From Streptomyces xanthii (GTDB taxonomy: Bacteria > Actinomycetota > Actinomycetes > Streptomycetales > Streptomycetaceae): a stretch of DNA of 64,000 bases. The DNA lies in NCBI RefSeq assembly GCF_014621695.1, contig NZ_CP061281.1, positions 6,510,001 through 6,574,000 on the forward strand, written 5' to 3'. Made by a program: the position numbers and the translations under genes. The notes beneath the pieces were generated by a model that was given only the letters and a program-made list of their open reading frames with translations, did no database searches and was not told the DNA's origin. Of the stretch, positions 7,543 through 14,594 are shown one piece after another; position 1 is the stretch's first letter, and the number at the start of each line of letters is the position of its first letter.

Positions 7543-8367
7543 ATGACGACGACCCTGCGGCCGACCGAGCCGCTCCAGCAGTCCGACGACGGACAGCGCT
7601 CACGCGGCTACGCGGTGTGTGTGAACAGCCGTCCCGTCGGCACGCTCCGCCTCGCCACGCACCCCGTCTTCGGCCCGACGGTCGCGCAGATCACCGACCT
7701 GCGCATCGACGAGCCGGACCGGGGGCGCGGCCGCGGCACCGTCGCGGCGCTCGCCGCGGAGGAGGTCGCGCGCGGCTGGGGCTGCGTACGCCTGGAGGCC
7801 TCCGTCCCCGCCGAGGAGGCCGGCCTGCTCCGTCTCGCGACCGCCCTCGGATACGTCGAGCGCAACCGCGGCATGGACAAGGAGCTGCCCGCGAGCCCGC
7901 CCGCGCTCCCGGCGGGCACCACGGGACGGCCGATGACCGACGCGGAGTACGAGCCCTGGCTCGCCCACTCCATGGAGGACTACGCGCAGACCTGGATCGA
8001 GCGCGGCGTCCCGGCCGACGAGGCCCACCGCAAGTCCGAGCGCGACCACGCCCTCAACCTGCCCGACGGCCCCGCCACCCCCGGCGTGCGGATCTCCGTC
8101 CTGGAACGCGACGGGGAGCGCGTCGGCACCCTGTGGGTGGCCCGGCGCGACGGCGACTGCTTCGTCTACGACGTCGAGGTGGCGGCCGACCGGCGCGGCG
8201 AGGGCCACGGCCGGTCCCTGATGCTCCTCGCCGAGGGCCAGGCGCTGGCCGAAGGAGCCGCCCGCATCGGACTCAACGTCTTCGCGGGCAACACCCCGGC
8301 ACTGCGCCTGTACGAGTCGCTCGGCTACCGCGCGACCGCGTACCACCTGTACAAACCGCTCGCCTGA
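7543..8367 (+). CDS. Tandem GNAT-family N-acetyltransferase
   Basis: The protein has 274 residues with two GNAT-like units. The first (about 20-115) has VAQITDLRIDEPDRGRGRGT, an acetyl-CoA pyrophosphate loop. The second (about 125-274) has FVYDVEVAADRRGEGHGRSL and ends with NTPALRLYESLGYRAT, both typical of the GNAT core. The start is set by TAGAAC 7 bases upstream, so it is probably leaderless; GTG 7540 is a less likely alternative. The substrate is not evident. The gene ends 3 bases from the converging oxidoreductase gene. Confidence 0.78.
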   Translation: MTTTLRPTEPLQQSDDGQRSRGYAVCVNSRPVGTLRLATHPVFGPTVAQITDLRIDEPDRGRGRGTVAALAAEEVARGWGCVRLEASVPAEEAGLLRLATALGYVERNRGMDKELPASPPALPAGTTGRPMTDAEYEPWLAHSMEDYAQTWIERGVPADEAHRKSERDHALNLPDGPATPGVRISVLERDGERVGTLWVARRDGDCFVYDVEVAADRRGEGHGRSLMLLAEGQALAEGAARIGLNVFAGNTPALRLYESLGYRATAYHLYKPLA

Positions 8368-8370
8368 GGG

Positions 8371-8874
8371 TCAGTCCCGCTCGGCCAGGAGCCGGTCCGC
8401 GATCTCCTCGATCCGGGCCCGCAGCCCGTCCTGGCTCTGGCCGCCGTCGAGGCGCTCGCCGCCGATGACGTAGGTCGGCGTGCCTGACACCCCGATGGCC
8501 TTGCCCTCGGCCTGGTCGGCGTCGACGATCAGGATGTGCCGGCCGTCGATCAGGGCGGTGTCGAACTCCTCGGCGTCCAGGCCCAGTTCACCCGCCACCT
8601 CGACGAGGAACGGCTCGCCCCGGCGGTCGAACTCCTCGACCCGGCCGAGCACCGCCTCCACGTACGGCCACCCCTTGCCCTGCTCGAAGGCCTCCTCGAC
8701 GGCCTGCGCGCCGGCGAAGGAGTGCTTGTGCTTCTCCAGCGGGAAGTGCCGGAAGCGCAGGTCGAGCCGGTCGCCGTAGCGCTCGCGCAGGGCCTGCACG
8801 TCGGCGAGGGCGGTGCGGCAGTCGGGGCACTGGAGCTCGCACCACACGTCGAGGATGGGGTTCGGGGCGTTCAT
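8371..8874 (-). CDS. DsbA-family thiol oxidoreductase
   Basis: The protein has 167 residues from ATG 8874. Thioredoxin fold: strand ILDVWCELQ followed by the redox pair CPDC at residues 16-19, and the cis-Pro loop GVSGTPTYVIGG near 135-146, with a helical insert between as in DsbA/FrnE. No signal peptide is present, so it probably works in the cytoplasm on disulphides or as a glutathione-transferase-kappa-like enzyme. The partner is unknown. The gene converges with the GNAT gene. Confidence 0.8.
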   Translation of the reverse strand: MNAPNPILDVWCELQCPDCRTALADVQALRERYGDRLDLRFRHFPLEKHKHSFAGAQAVEEAFEQGKGWPYVEAVLGRVEEFDRRGEPFLVEVAGELGLDAEEFDTALIDGRHILIVDADQAEGKAIGVSGTPTYVIGGERLDGGQSQDGLRARIEEIADRLLAERD

Positions 8875-9063
8875 GCGGCCAGTCTTCCAGGAGTGCTCGC
8901 GCGCGCCCAACCTGGACCTGCGGAGGAGACCCGACCCCGAGATGACCCGGAGATCTGCCCGAGGTCGCCTCGCACCGTGGCCCGAACGGGCCTCGGCGGT
9001 GCAGGATGGAAGGGACGAAACCGCCCCGGTGCCGTCCAGCACGCCCGAGCCCAGGAGGACCGG

Positions 9064-9516
9064 ATGATTGCCGAGACCGTCTGCTCCGCCGTCGCCGTGG
9101 CGGGCCTGGGCATCGCCGCGGTCACCGCGTACCGGAAGCGGTTCCTCTCCGCCGCCCGGCTCGCCGCCTACTCCCTGGTCCCGCTGGGCCTGGTGATGAC
9201 CGGCGCCGTGGAATGGGTCGTGGACACCGCCTTCAGCCCGACCGCCTGGGCCGGTTTCGGCGTGCTCGGCGGCGCCTGGCTGCTGTTCATGACCACCCGC
9301 GCGATCGAGCGCCGCTCCGGCGGCACCCGCAAGGAGCGCAAGGCCGCCGAGGCCGCACGGCGCGAGGCCGTCGCCCCCGCAGCATCCGCGCCCTCGCTCG
9401 GCGGGACCGCCCGGCCCGCACAGACCGCCGCCCCGCAGCAGCCGAAGAAGGGCGCGGCCGCCGGGGGCGAGGACTTCAGCGACATCGAGGCCATCCTGAA
9501 GAAGCACGGCATCTGA
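9064..9516 (+). CDS. Conserved two-helix membrane protein with basic cytoplasmic tail
   Basis: The protein has 150 residues from an ATG preceded by AGGAGG. One hydrophobic segment (about 8-22) and two at about 31-47 and 57-78 are followed by a basic Lys/Arg/Ala-rich region and a charged end, DFSDIEAILKKHGI. The C-terminal DIEAILKKHGI motif recurs in streptomycete homologues as I remember them. No enzymatic motif is visible, so I give no function. It appears to be a monocistronic gene. Confidence 0.6.
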   Translation: MIAETVCSAVAVAGLGIAAVTAYRKRFLSAARLAAYSLVPLGLVMTGAVEWVVDTAFSPTAWAGFGVLGGAWLLFMTTRAIERRSGGTRKERKAAEAARREAVAPAASAPSLGGTARPAQTAAPQQPKKGAAAGGEDFSDIEAILKKHGI

Positions 9517-9570
9517 CGACAGGGCCCCGCCGGACGCCGTGCTTCACCCCCTGCCGCGCGAGGGGCGGGC

Positions 9571-11127
9571 TCAGAGCGACGCGAGCACGTTCACCCCGTT
9601 CACCCAGCGCACGCTCGCGTTCGCGCAGCGCACCGCCCGGCCCCGTCCCGGGAAGCGCGGATCGGGCAGCGCCAGCCCCAGCCGCGTCGCCCCGCGGCCC
9701 AGCGGCAGCGAACCGCGCACCGTGTACGTCGCCGGACCCGTGTGGTCGTCGTCCGTCTCGGAGCGGCCCTGTGGCTGCCAGCCGCGCCAGTCCGCGCCGC
9801 TGTCCGTCTCCGTCACCACCCGCCCCGCGTCGTCCAGCAGCACGAGCCGCACCGGGCGCGGCTCCTTCGGCGCCGCGAACCCGCGGTTCACCAGATCCAC
9901 CTCCACCTCCAGCCGGCCCGAGCGCACCGAGGTCCGTGCCCGGCGCACCTCGATCCGATAGCCGAGGTGGTCGCGCAGGTACTCGAACTGCGTACGGGAC
10001 ACCGCGCGCCCGTCGCGGTCCCGGAAGTACCCGTCCGACACCGGGAGCAGCGCGTCCCGCACCTGGTCCTCCGTCAGCGCGGCCGCCTTCCAGCCGGGCA
10101 CCGTCACCGTCGCGTTGTGCACGATCGACAGGCTGTCCCAGCGCAGCGTCTGCAGCCGGCGCGCCGCGGCGAGGCCCGGGATCACGGTGCTCCACGCGTA
10201 CGGGTCGGCGCTCTGCCCCTTGTCCCAGGGCATCTCGCCGTCCATCGCGTGCGTGGGTCCGACCTCCAGATAGCGGGGCCAGCCCGGGTTGTCCGGCACG
10301 TAGTAGTCCCACAGCCCCTCGCCGAGGGTGATGTAGTCGTTGTGGAACCCGACCCGGTCCAGGATCGCCCGGTTGGTGATCATGTCCCGCTTCTCGGCGT
10401 ACCGGACCTGTGTGTGCATCCCCGACGGCAGCGCCGCCACCAGCGAGGTCATGATCGCCGTGACCGCGTCCGGATAGTTCTCGTGCTGGTAGTAACTGCC
10501 GTGCCACTCGCCCCAGGCGCCCAGGAACCCCGCCTGCCACACCGCCACGACATCGCTGTTGCGCGCGACGATCGGCGCCAGCTGCCCGATGTGCCGCTGG
10601 ATGTCCTGCACCGTGTACTTCTGGCCCGCCCGCACCCCGTCGTCGTACGCGAAGCGGAGCACCGCCGCGTAGCCCTTGGCGCGCAGTCCGCGCAGCACGC
10701 TCTCGATGTTGTCGAGCGCGCTCCGGGGTATCTCCCGCGTCGCGAAGTCCCAGAGGTAGAAGTACAGCTGGGTCAGGTTCGCCCCCGGACCGTACTCGCG
10801 CTCCAGCGTCTCCAGGGTCTTCGTGACGTCGGGGGAGTGGTCGGCCTCGTTGTCCCAGGGGCTCGTCAGGTCGACGGCGTTGTACGACATCTCGTAGCGG
10901 AACCCGCGCCGCGGATTGGCCAACGGGCCCCGCCCGTCCGGATCGTCGGGCCGCAGACCGCGGTGCGGGACCGTGCGCCACCCGCCGGACGCGGCCGCCG
11001 CCGGCTGCGCGACCCCACCCGCCAAGAGGCCCGCGGCCACCCCGGCCCCCGCCCCCAACACCCGTCTGCGGGACGGCGATCCGCCCGCCGCCCCACGTCC
11101 GTCCCGGCCGTCCTGTGCTGTCGACAT
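9571..11127 (-). CDS. Tat-exported DUF4832-type protein, probable carbohydrate-related
   Basis: The protein has 518 residues. Residues 19-45 form a Tat signal: SRRRVLGAG then a hydrophobic stretch ending AAAA, so the protein is exported folded. The body begins NPRRGFRYEM and contains YFYLWDFATREIP, VWQAGFLGAWGEWHGS and NDYITLGEGLWDYY, features of the DUF4874/DUF4832 pair with a TIM-barrel-like layout reminiscent of glycoside hydrolases. A beta-rich C-terminal domain (about 390-518) follows. A glycan-binding or hydrolase role is an inference from fold and export; catalytic residues are not proven. It stands alone with a purine-rich upstream site. Confidence 0.7.
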   Translation of the reverse strand: MSTAQDGRDGRGAAGGSPSRRRVLGAGAGVAAGLLAGGVAQPAAAASGGWRTVPHRGLRPDDPDGRGPLANPRRGFRYEMSYNAVDLTSPWDNEADHSPDVTKTLETLEREYGPGANLTQLYFYLWDFATREIPRSALDNIESVLRGLRAKGYAAVLRFAYDDGVRAGQKYTVQDIQRHIGQLAPIVARNSDVVAVWQAGFLGAWGEWHGSYYQHENYPDAVTAIMTSLVAALPSGMHTQVRYAEKRDMITNRAILDRVGFHNDYITLGEGLWDYYVPDNPGWPRYLEVGPTHAMDGEMPWDKGQSADPYAWSTVIPGLAAARRLQTLRWDSLSIVHNATVTVPGWKAAALTEDQVRDALLPVSDGYFRDRDGRAVSRTQFEYLRDHLGYRIEVRRARTSVRSGRLEVEVDLVNRGFAAPKEPRPVRLVLLDDAGRVVTETDSGADWRGWQPQGRSETDDDHTGPATYTVRGSLPLGRGATRLGLALPDPRFPGRGRAVRCANASVRWVNGVNVLASL

Positions 11128-11351
11128 GCGGTACTCCCTCGTACGCGATGGACGTCACCGGCACGGCTCGGGCCGCGCCGGACGACCGAGTCTGGGGCCG
11201 CTCCTGGGCCCGCGCCCATGGACGCGCGTACGAGAGCCGCTGGACTTTTCGCGCGGGCGGGCCGCTCGGCTCACGGGATCAGGCGAACCGCCCCCGCATC
11301 CGGGCGTGTTGGCCTCACGGGGTGGTCCGGCTGGGCCATCATCACCGCGAG

Positions 11352-11549
11352 ATGCTGGACACACCACGGCTGGACGACCAGCCGGCCGCAGAGAAGGGCC
11401 CGGCGGCCCTGCCGCCGCCCGCCCCCGGGAACCCCGAAGCGCAGCGCGGCTGCCTCTTCGCGCTCTCCCAGCCGCCCCTGATGATCTTCCTCGGGGTCAT
11501 CGGCTGCCTGCTCCTGATGGCAGCGCTGCACGATCTCCTGCTGCTGTGA
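11352..11549 (+). CDS. Small membrane protein, 65 residues
   Basis: ATG 11352 follows GCGAG, a weak ribosome binding site. The first 40 residues are Pro/Ala-rich and hydrophilic, and residues about 43-63 (PLMIFLGVIGCLLLMAALHD) form a single membrane helix ending at the C-terminus, the layout of a tail-anchored protein. No family is recognised. It lies between two minus-strand genes, which lowers confidence that it is translated, but the hydrophobic composition differs from shadow frames. Confidence 0.5.
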   Translation: MLDTPRLDDQPAAEKGPAALPPPAPGNPEAQRGCLFALSQPPLMIFLGVIGCLLLMAALHDLLLL

Positions 11550-11574
11550 CCCCGGGCGCCCGCTCCGGCCCGGC

Positions 11575-12174
11575 TCAGCCCGCGGCGGCTTCCTTGCGGC
11601 GGGCCCGGTACGCGGCGACGTGCAGCCGGTTCCCGCACGTACGGCTGTCGCAGTAGCGGCGCGAGCGGTTGCGCGACAGGTCCACGAACGCGTGCCGGCA
11701 GTCCGGCGCCTCACAGCGCCGCAGCCGCTCCTGCTCCCCGGCGACCACGAAGAACGCCAGGGCCATCCCGCAGTCGGCCGCCAGGTGGTCGGCGACCGAG
11801 GCGCCCGGCGCGAAGTAGTGCACGTGCCAGTCGTAGCCGTCGTGGTCGGTCAGCCGGGGCGTGGTGCCCGCCGCGGCCACCAGTTCGTTGATCAACGACG
11901 CCGCGCTGTGCGGATCCGGCGCCGCGAACACCTCCGCGAACCGGTCACGCACCGCACGCACCGCGGCCAGGTCGTCCTCGGAGAGCACACCCACATCACT
12001 GATTTCGTACTTTTCTACGAAATCTGCCAGAGCGGGCACGGTCGCGAGGGTGTCCTGGGTCGTGGCGCTGCCGGAGTCGCCCTCGGTGTCGCCGTCCTGT
12101 GCACGGTCCGGTGCGGTGTTCACCAGAGCGACCACGGTGTCGAGCGCGCACCGGGTGTCGTGGGTGATCAGCAC
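11575..12174 (-). CDS. CGNR zinc-finger (ABATE-domain) putative transcriptional regulator
   Basis: The protein has 199 residues from a GTG preceded by AGGGAG. The N-terminal part is an ABATE-like ligand-sensing domain (TRCALDTVVALVNT; DLAAVRAVRDRFAEVF). The C-terminus has a zinc finger with Cys in CEAPDC, YCDSRTC and the diagnostic CGNRLHVAAYRARRK. Such proteins are thought to be stress-responsive DNA-binding regulators; targets are unknown. It lies downstream of ssgB in the same direction but is separated from it by a 20-bp hairpin, so probably a separate transcript. Confidence 0.82.
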   Translation of the reverse strand: MLITHDTRCALDTVVALVNTAPDRAQDGDTEGDSGSATTQDTLATVPALADFVEKYEISDVGVLSEDDLAAVRAVRDRFAEVFAAPDPHSAASLINELVAAAGTTPRLTDHDGYDWHVHYFAPGASVADHLAADCGMALAFFVVAGEQERLRRCEAPDCRHAFVDLSRNRSRRYCDSRTCGNRLHVAAYRARRKEAAAG

Positions 12175-12263
12175 GATTCGCTCCCTGGCCTGGAGGTCGG
12201 GCCTGCGCCCGCCGATGCGGGCAGAGCCTAGCGCCTGAAGGTCACGGGGAGATCCAGGGAACG

Positions 12264-12308
12264 CATCGGCGCCGTCGCCGTGGGAGATCCACGGCGACGG
12301 CGCCGATG
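12264..12308 (-). terminator. Perfect 20-bp hairpin downstream of ssgB
   Basis: Bases 12264-12283 are exactly complementary to 12289-12308, with loop GAGAT. It lies 132 bases beyond the ssgB stop and upstream of the CGNR gene. No T run is present on either side, but the length and perfect pairing make it a likely terminator or mRNA-stabilising element for ssgB. Confidence 0.65.
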
Positions 12309-12440
12309 TATGCCGTATGCGGTTGTCCTGCGGGTCCCGTCCGGTTCCGCGGCGTCTCCCCGAGTCGGACGCCACGGCACGCTCTCGCTCTGCTCACGCC
12401 GGTCTGGTCCTGGTCGGCGTGGGCCCTCTTCCGCGGTGGT

Positions 12441-12854
12441 TCAGTTCTCCGCGAGGATGTGCGACAGCTCCTGGTCGAGATCGAAATGGCGGTGCTCCGT
12501 GCCGGGTGGCACGGCGGCGTCCGTCCGCTTGAGGAAGGACTCGAGGGCCCGCGCCGGGGCCTCGAGCAGAGCCTCGCCCTCCGGAGAGCTCAGGGCGATG
12601 CAGACGACGCCCTGACCGTGGCTGCGGGACGGCCAGACTCGGACGTCTCCGGTGCCGGTCGGCCGGTGGAGGCCTTCGGCGAGGAGGTCGCGGGCGAACA
12701 CCCATTCGACCGTTTCCTCGGCTCCGGTGTGGAAGGTGGCGTGCACGGCATACGGATCGGCCGTGTCATACCGCAGTCCTGCGGGTACAGGCAGTGAGGA
12801 CTCGCTCGACACAACGAGGCGCAGGTGCAGCTCGCAGCTGACCGTGGTGTTCAT
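12441..12854 (-). CDS. ssgB: Sporulation-specific cell division protein SsgB
   Basis: The 137-residue protein matches what I recall of streptomycete SsgB almost throughout: starts MNTTVSCELHLRLVVSSESS, contains RYDTADPYAVHATFHTG and WVFARDLLAEGL, and ends DLDQELSHILAEN. SsgB is a SsgA-like protein that is recruited by SsgA and in turn positions FtsZ for sporulation septa; it acts at the membrane-proximal division site in aerial hyphae. The ATG has AAAGG 11 bases upstream. ssgB is near-invariant in sporulating actinomycetes, which anchors the organism assignment. Confidence 0.96.
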   Translation of the reverse strand: MNTTVSCELHLRLVVSSESSLPVPAGLRYDTADPYAVHATFHTGAEETVEWVFARDLLAEGLHRPTGTGDVRVWPSRSHGQGVVCIALSSPEGEALLEAPARALESFLKRTDAAVPPGTEHRHFDLDQELSHILAEN

Positions 12855-12915
12855 AAGCGCCAGGGCCTTTCGCTCAGTGTGCGCTCGGGGATTCGCACGT
12901 CGGCGAAATCGACAT

Positions 12916-12939
12916 GCCACCTACGATGCCGTTGTAAAC
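12916..12939 (-). promoter_or_regulatory. Candidate stress-sigma promoter of ssgB
   Basis: On the minus strand GTTT (12936-12939) and GGTGGC (12916-12921) are 14 bases apart, resembling the SigB/SigH-type pattern GTTT-N14-16-GGGTAt. ssgB of S. coelicolor has been reported to depend on a SigH-type factor (from memory). The -10 box is imperfect. Confidence 0.35.
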
Positions 12940-13031
12940 CCCTCTGAGTGTTTTGGGAGCCTTTACGTAGCTCGTACGGCCGAGTCTTTCTTGTTCGGGA
13001 ACAGCCATTCCGGTGACGAGATCGGGTCCGG

Positions 13032-13037
13032 TAGGTT
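13032..13037 (+). promoter_or_regulatory. -10 box of the PGPGW membrane-protein gene
   Basis: TAGGTT lies 7 bases before ATG 13045 with no ribosome binding site, indicating a leaderless transcript. It shares the 190-base divergent intergenic region with ssgB. Confidence 0.5.
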
Positions 13038-13044
13038 TGGGACC

Positions 13045-13488
13045 ATGAATACGGGGAGTGACGAGGCGGCCGACGCAGCCGCCGGAGCCGAGACAGAGGC
13101 GTCCCAGGCCGAGGAGAAACCTCTCGGCTCACGGGCGCCGGAGTTCGTCCAGGCCCGCCGGGCCCTGCACCTCAGCTGGCAGGTCGGCGTCTTCGTCGTC
13201 GGCCTCGCGGTCGTCGTCGCGGGCATCATCATGCTGCCGCTGCCGGGACCCGGCTGGCTCGTGATCTTCGGCGGCATGGCGATCTGGGCGACGGAGTTCG
13301 TCTGGGCGCAGCTGGTCCTGCGCTGGACGAAGCGCAAGGTCACAGAGGCCGCGCAGCGCGCCCTTGACCCCAAGGTGCGCAGGCGGAACATCATCCTGAC
13401 GACCATCGGGCTGGTGATCATCGTGGTGCTCGGCGGGATCTACGTGTGGAAGTTCGGCCTCGAGATGCCGTGGAACATCAAGCAGTGA
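13045..13488 (+). CDS. PGPGW-motif membrane protein (TIGR02611-like)
   Basis: The protein has 147 residues. An acidic N-terminus (about 1-30, rich in Glu/Ala) precedes two hydrophobic segments around the motif MLPLPGPGWLVIFGGMAIW (about 65-83), a basic cytoplasmic loop with TKRKVTEAAQRALDPKVRRR, and a last helix (IILTTIGLVIIVVLGGIYVW). This PGPGW family is conserved in actinobacteria as small integral membrane proteins; their function is not established. The gene is divergent from ssgB and ends 63 bases before tRNA-Val. Confidence 0.78.
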   Translation: MNTGSDEAADAAAGAETEASQAEEKPLGSRAPEFVQARRALHLSWQVGVFVVGLAVVVAGIIMLPLPGPGWLVIFGGMAIWATEFVWAQLVLRWTKRKVTEAAQRALDPKVRRRNIILTTIGLVIIVVLGGIYVWKFGLEMPWNIKQ

Positions 13489-13551
13489 CCGGGGGCCGCG
13501 CGGGGTGGTCCCAGGCACCCGCTGACATGGGGTAATGTTCTTCCTGCGCCC

Positions 13552-13623
13552 GGGCGATTAGCTCAGTGGGAGAGCGCTTCGTTCACACCGAAGAGGTCAC
13601 TGGTTCGAACCCAGTATCGCCCA
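13552..13623 (+). tRNA. tRNA-Val (CAC), first copy
   Basis: The 72-base cloverleaf has acceptor GGGCGAT/ATCGCCC, anticodon loop TTCACAC giving CAC (Val) and T arm GGTTCGAACCC. CCA is not encoded. It is identical to the gene at 14452-14523, and only the acceptor and anticodon regions differ greatly from tRNA-Val(GAC) at 4.9-5.2 kb. Confidence 0.95.
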
Positions 13624-13630
13624 CCCGGAC

Positions 13631-13667
13631 CGAAGGCCCCGGAGACATCGAGTCTCCGGGGCCTTCG
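13631..13667 (+). terminator. Terminator of first tRNA-Val(CAC)
   Basis: A perfect 16-bp stem (13631-13646 with 13652-13667) with loop ATCGA is followed by GCGTTTT, 8 bases after the tRNA end. Confidence 0.85.
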
Positions 13668-13950
13668 GCGTTTTCGATCACCGGCGCGGGCTCCGGGCGA
13701 TCTTCTCGGTCCGCTTCTTGAACCGAGTTCAGGATGCTGTCTGAATTCTTCTACTGAATCCGTCAGAAATCCGGCAGGTCATTTCCAATACGCCGTCACA
13801 TTTCCGCGCAAGTACGACAAGCGCGAGCACTCCGGTGATCCCAAGAGGCCCCCGGCGCGCATGATCTGACCGCGTACAAGATCCGCGACGCGTCGCTGAC
13901 CTGCGGTCAGGTCGGGGGACAAGACGTCCCGACCCGGGCAGACTCCCTCC
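13668..13950. other. Non-coding, locally low-G+C segment
   Basis: From the tRNA terminator to the SRPBCC start there is no supported gene. About 13731-13820 is close to 50% G+C by eye count, far below the surrounding roughly 70%. On the minus strand a short open stretch exists but has no start signal of its own. CAGACT at about 13939-13944 may be the -10 box of the next gene, 6 bases before its ATG. Confidence 0.5.
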
Positions 13951-14412
13951 ATGCCGCCGCGCCACGCCTGGAGCCACTACCGCTTCCACTGCGTCTGGAA
14001 CCTGCCCGCACCCCCCGCCGCCGTCTTCGCCGTCCTGGAGAGAGCCGAGGAGTACCCCGGCTGGTGGCCCCAGGTCCGCTCCGTCACCCCGCTCGACGAG
14101 ACCAGCGGCACCGCCGTCTTCCGCTCCTTCCTCCCCTACGAGCTCATGGTCACCGCGCGCGAGCGGCGCCGGGACCCGGCCGCCGGGGTCCTGGAGATCG
14201 GCATGAGCGGCGACTTGGAGGGCTGGGCCCGCTGGACGCTGCGCCCCGCGCCGGGCGGCGGCACCCGCGCCGACTACGACCAGGAGGTCGAGGTCCGCCG
14301 CCCCCTGATGCGCCGGCTCGCGCTGCCCGCCCGGCCCGTCTTCCGCGCCAACCACGCCTGGATGATGCGCGGCGGCCGGCGCGGACTGGCCGCGCTGCTC
14401 CAACCGGTTTGA
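13951..14412 (+). CDS. SRPBCC-superfamily (START/polyketide cyclase-like) protein
   Basis: The protein has 153 residues. The start HYRFHCVWNLPAPPAAVFAVLERAEEYPGWWPQ is the helix-grip entry typical of SRPBCC lipid- or ligand-binding proteins (quoted here in parts: FHCVWNLPAPPAAVFAVLE, EEYPGWWPQVRSV). GWARWTLRPAPGGGTRADYD and the long C-terminal helix complete the fold. It likely binds a hydrophobic molecule in the cytoplasm; the ligand is unknown. No ribosome binding site is seen, so it is probably leaderless. It is flanked on both sides by identical tRNA-Val genes and its stop overlaps the promoter of the second. Confidence 0.72.
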   Translation: MPPRHAWSHYRFHCVWNLPAPPAAVFAVLERAEEYPGWWPQVRSVTPLDETSGTAVFRSFLPYELMVTARERRRDPAAGVLEIGMSGDLEGWARWTLRPAPGGGTRADYDQEVEVRRPLMRRLALPARPVFRANHAWMMRGGRRGLAALLQPV

Positions 14413-14438
14413 ACACACCCCACGACGACCTGTATGGT
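14409..14438 (+). promoter_or_regulatory. Promoter of second tRNA-Val(CAC)
   Basis: TTGAAC (14409-14414) and TATGGT (14433-14438) are 18 bases apart, a good vegetative promoter. The -35 box overlaps the TGA stop of the SRPBCC gene. Confidence 0.65.
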
Positions 14439-14451
14439 TCAACCCGTTCCC

Positions 14452-14523
14452 GGGCGATTAGCTCAGTGGGAGAGCGCTTCGTTCACACCGAAGAGGTCAC
14501 TGGTTCGAACCCAGTATCGCCCA
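14452..14523 (+). tRNA. tRNA-Val (CAC), second copy
   Basis: It is identical over all 72 bases to 13552-13623, exactly 900 bases downstream, with anticodon CAC. A few flanking bases are shared too (81-base direct repeat in total). Confidence 0.95.
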
Positions 14524-14530
14524 CCCGGAG

Positions 14531-14561
14531 AAGGCCGGTCTGCACTACGCAGGCCGGCTTT
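14531..14561 (+). terminator. Terminator of second tRNA-Val(CAC)
   Basis: A 13-bp stem with two G-T pairs (14531-14543 with 14549-14561), loop ACTAC, runs into TTTT at 14559-14562. Confidence 0.75.
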
Positions 14562-14594
14562 TCTGATGGTCAAACACGTTCTGAGGGGGGCGTC

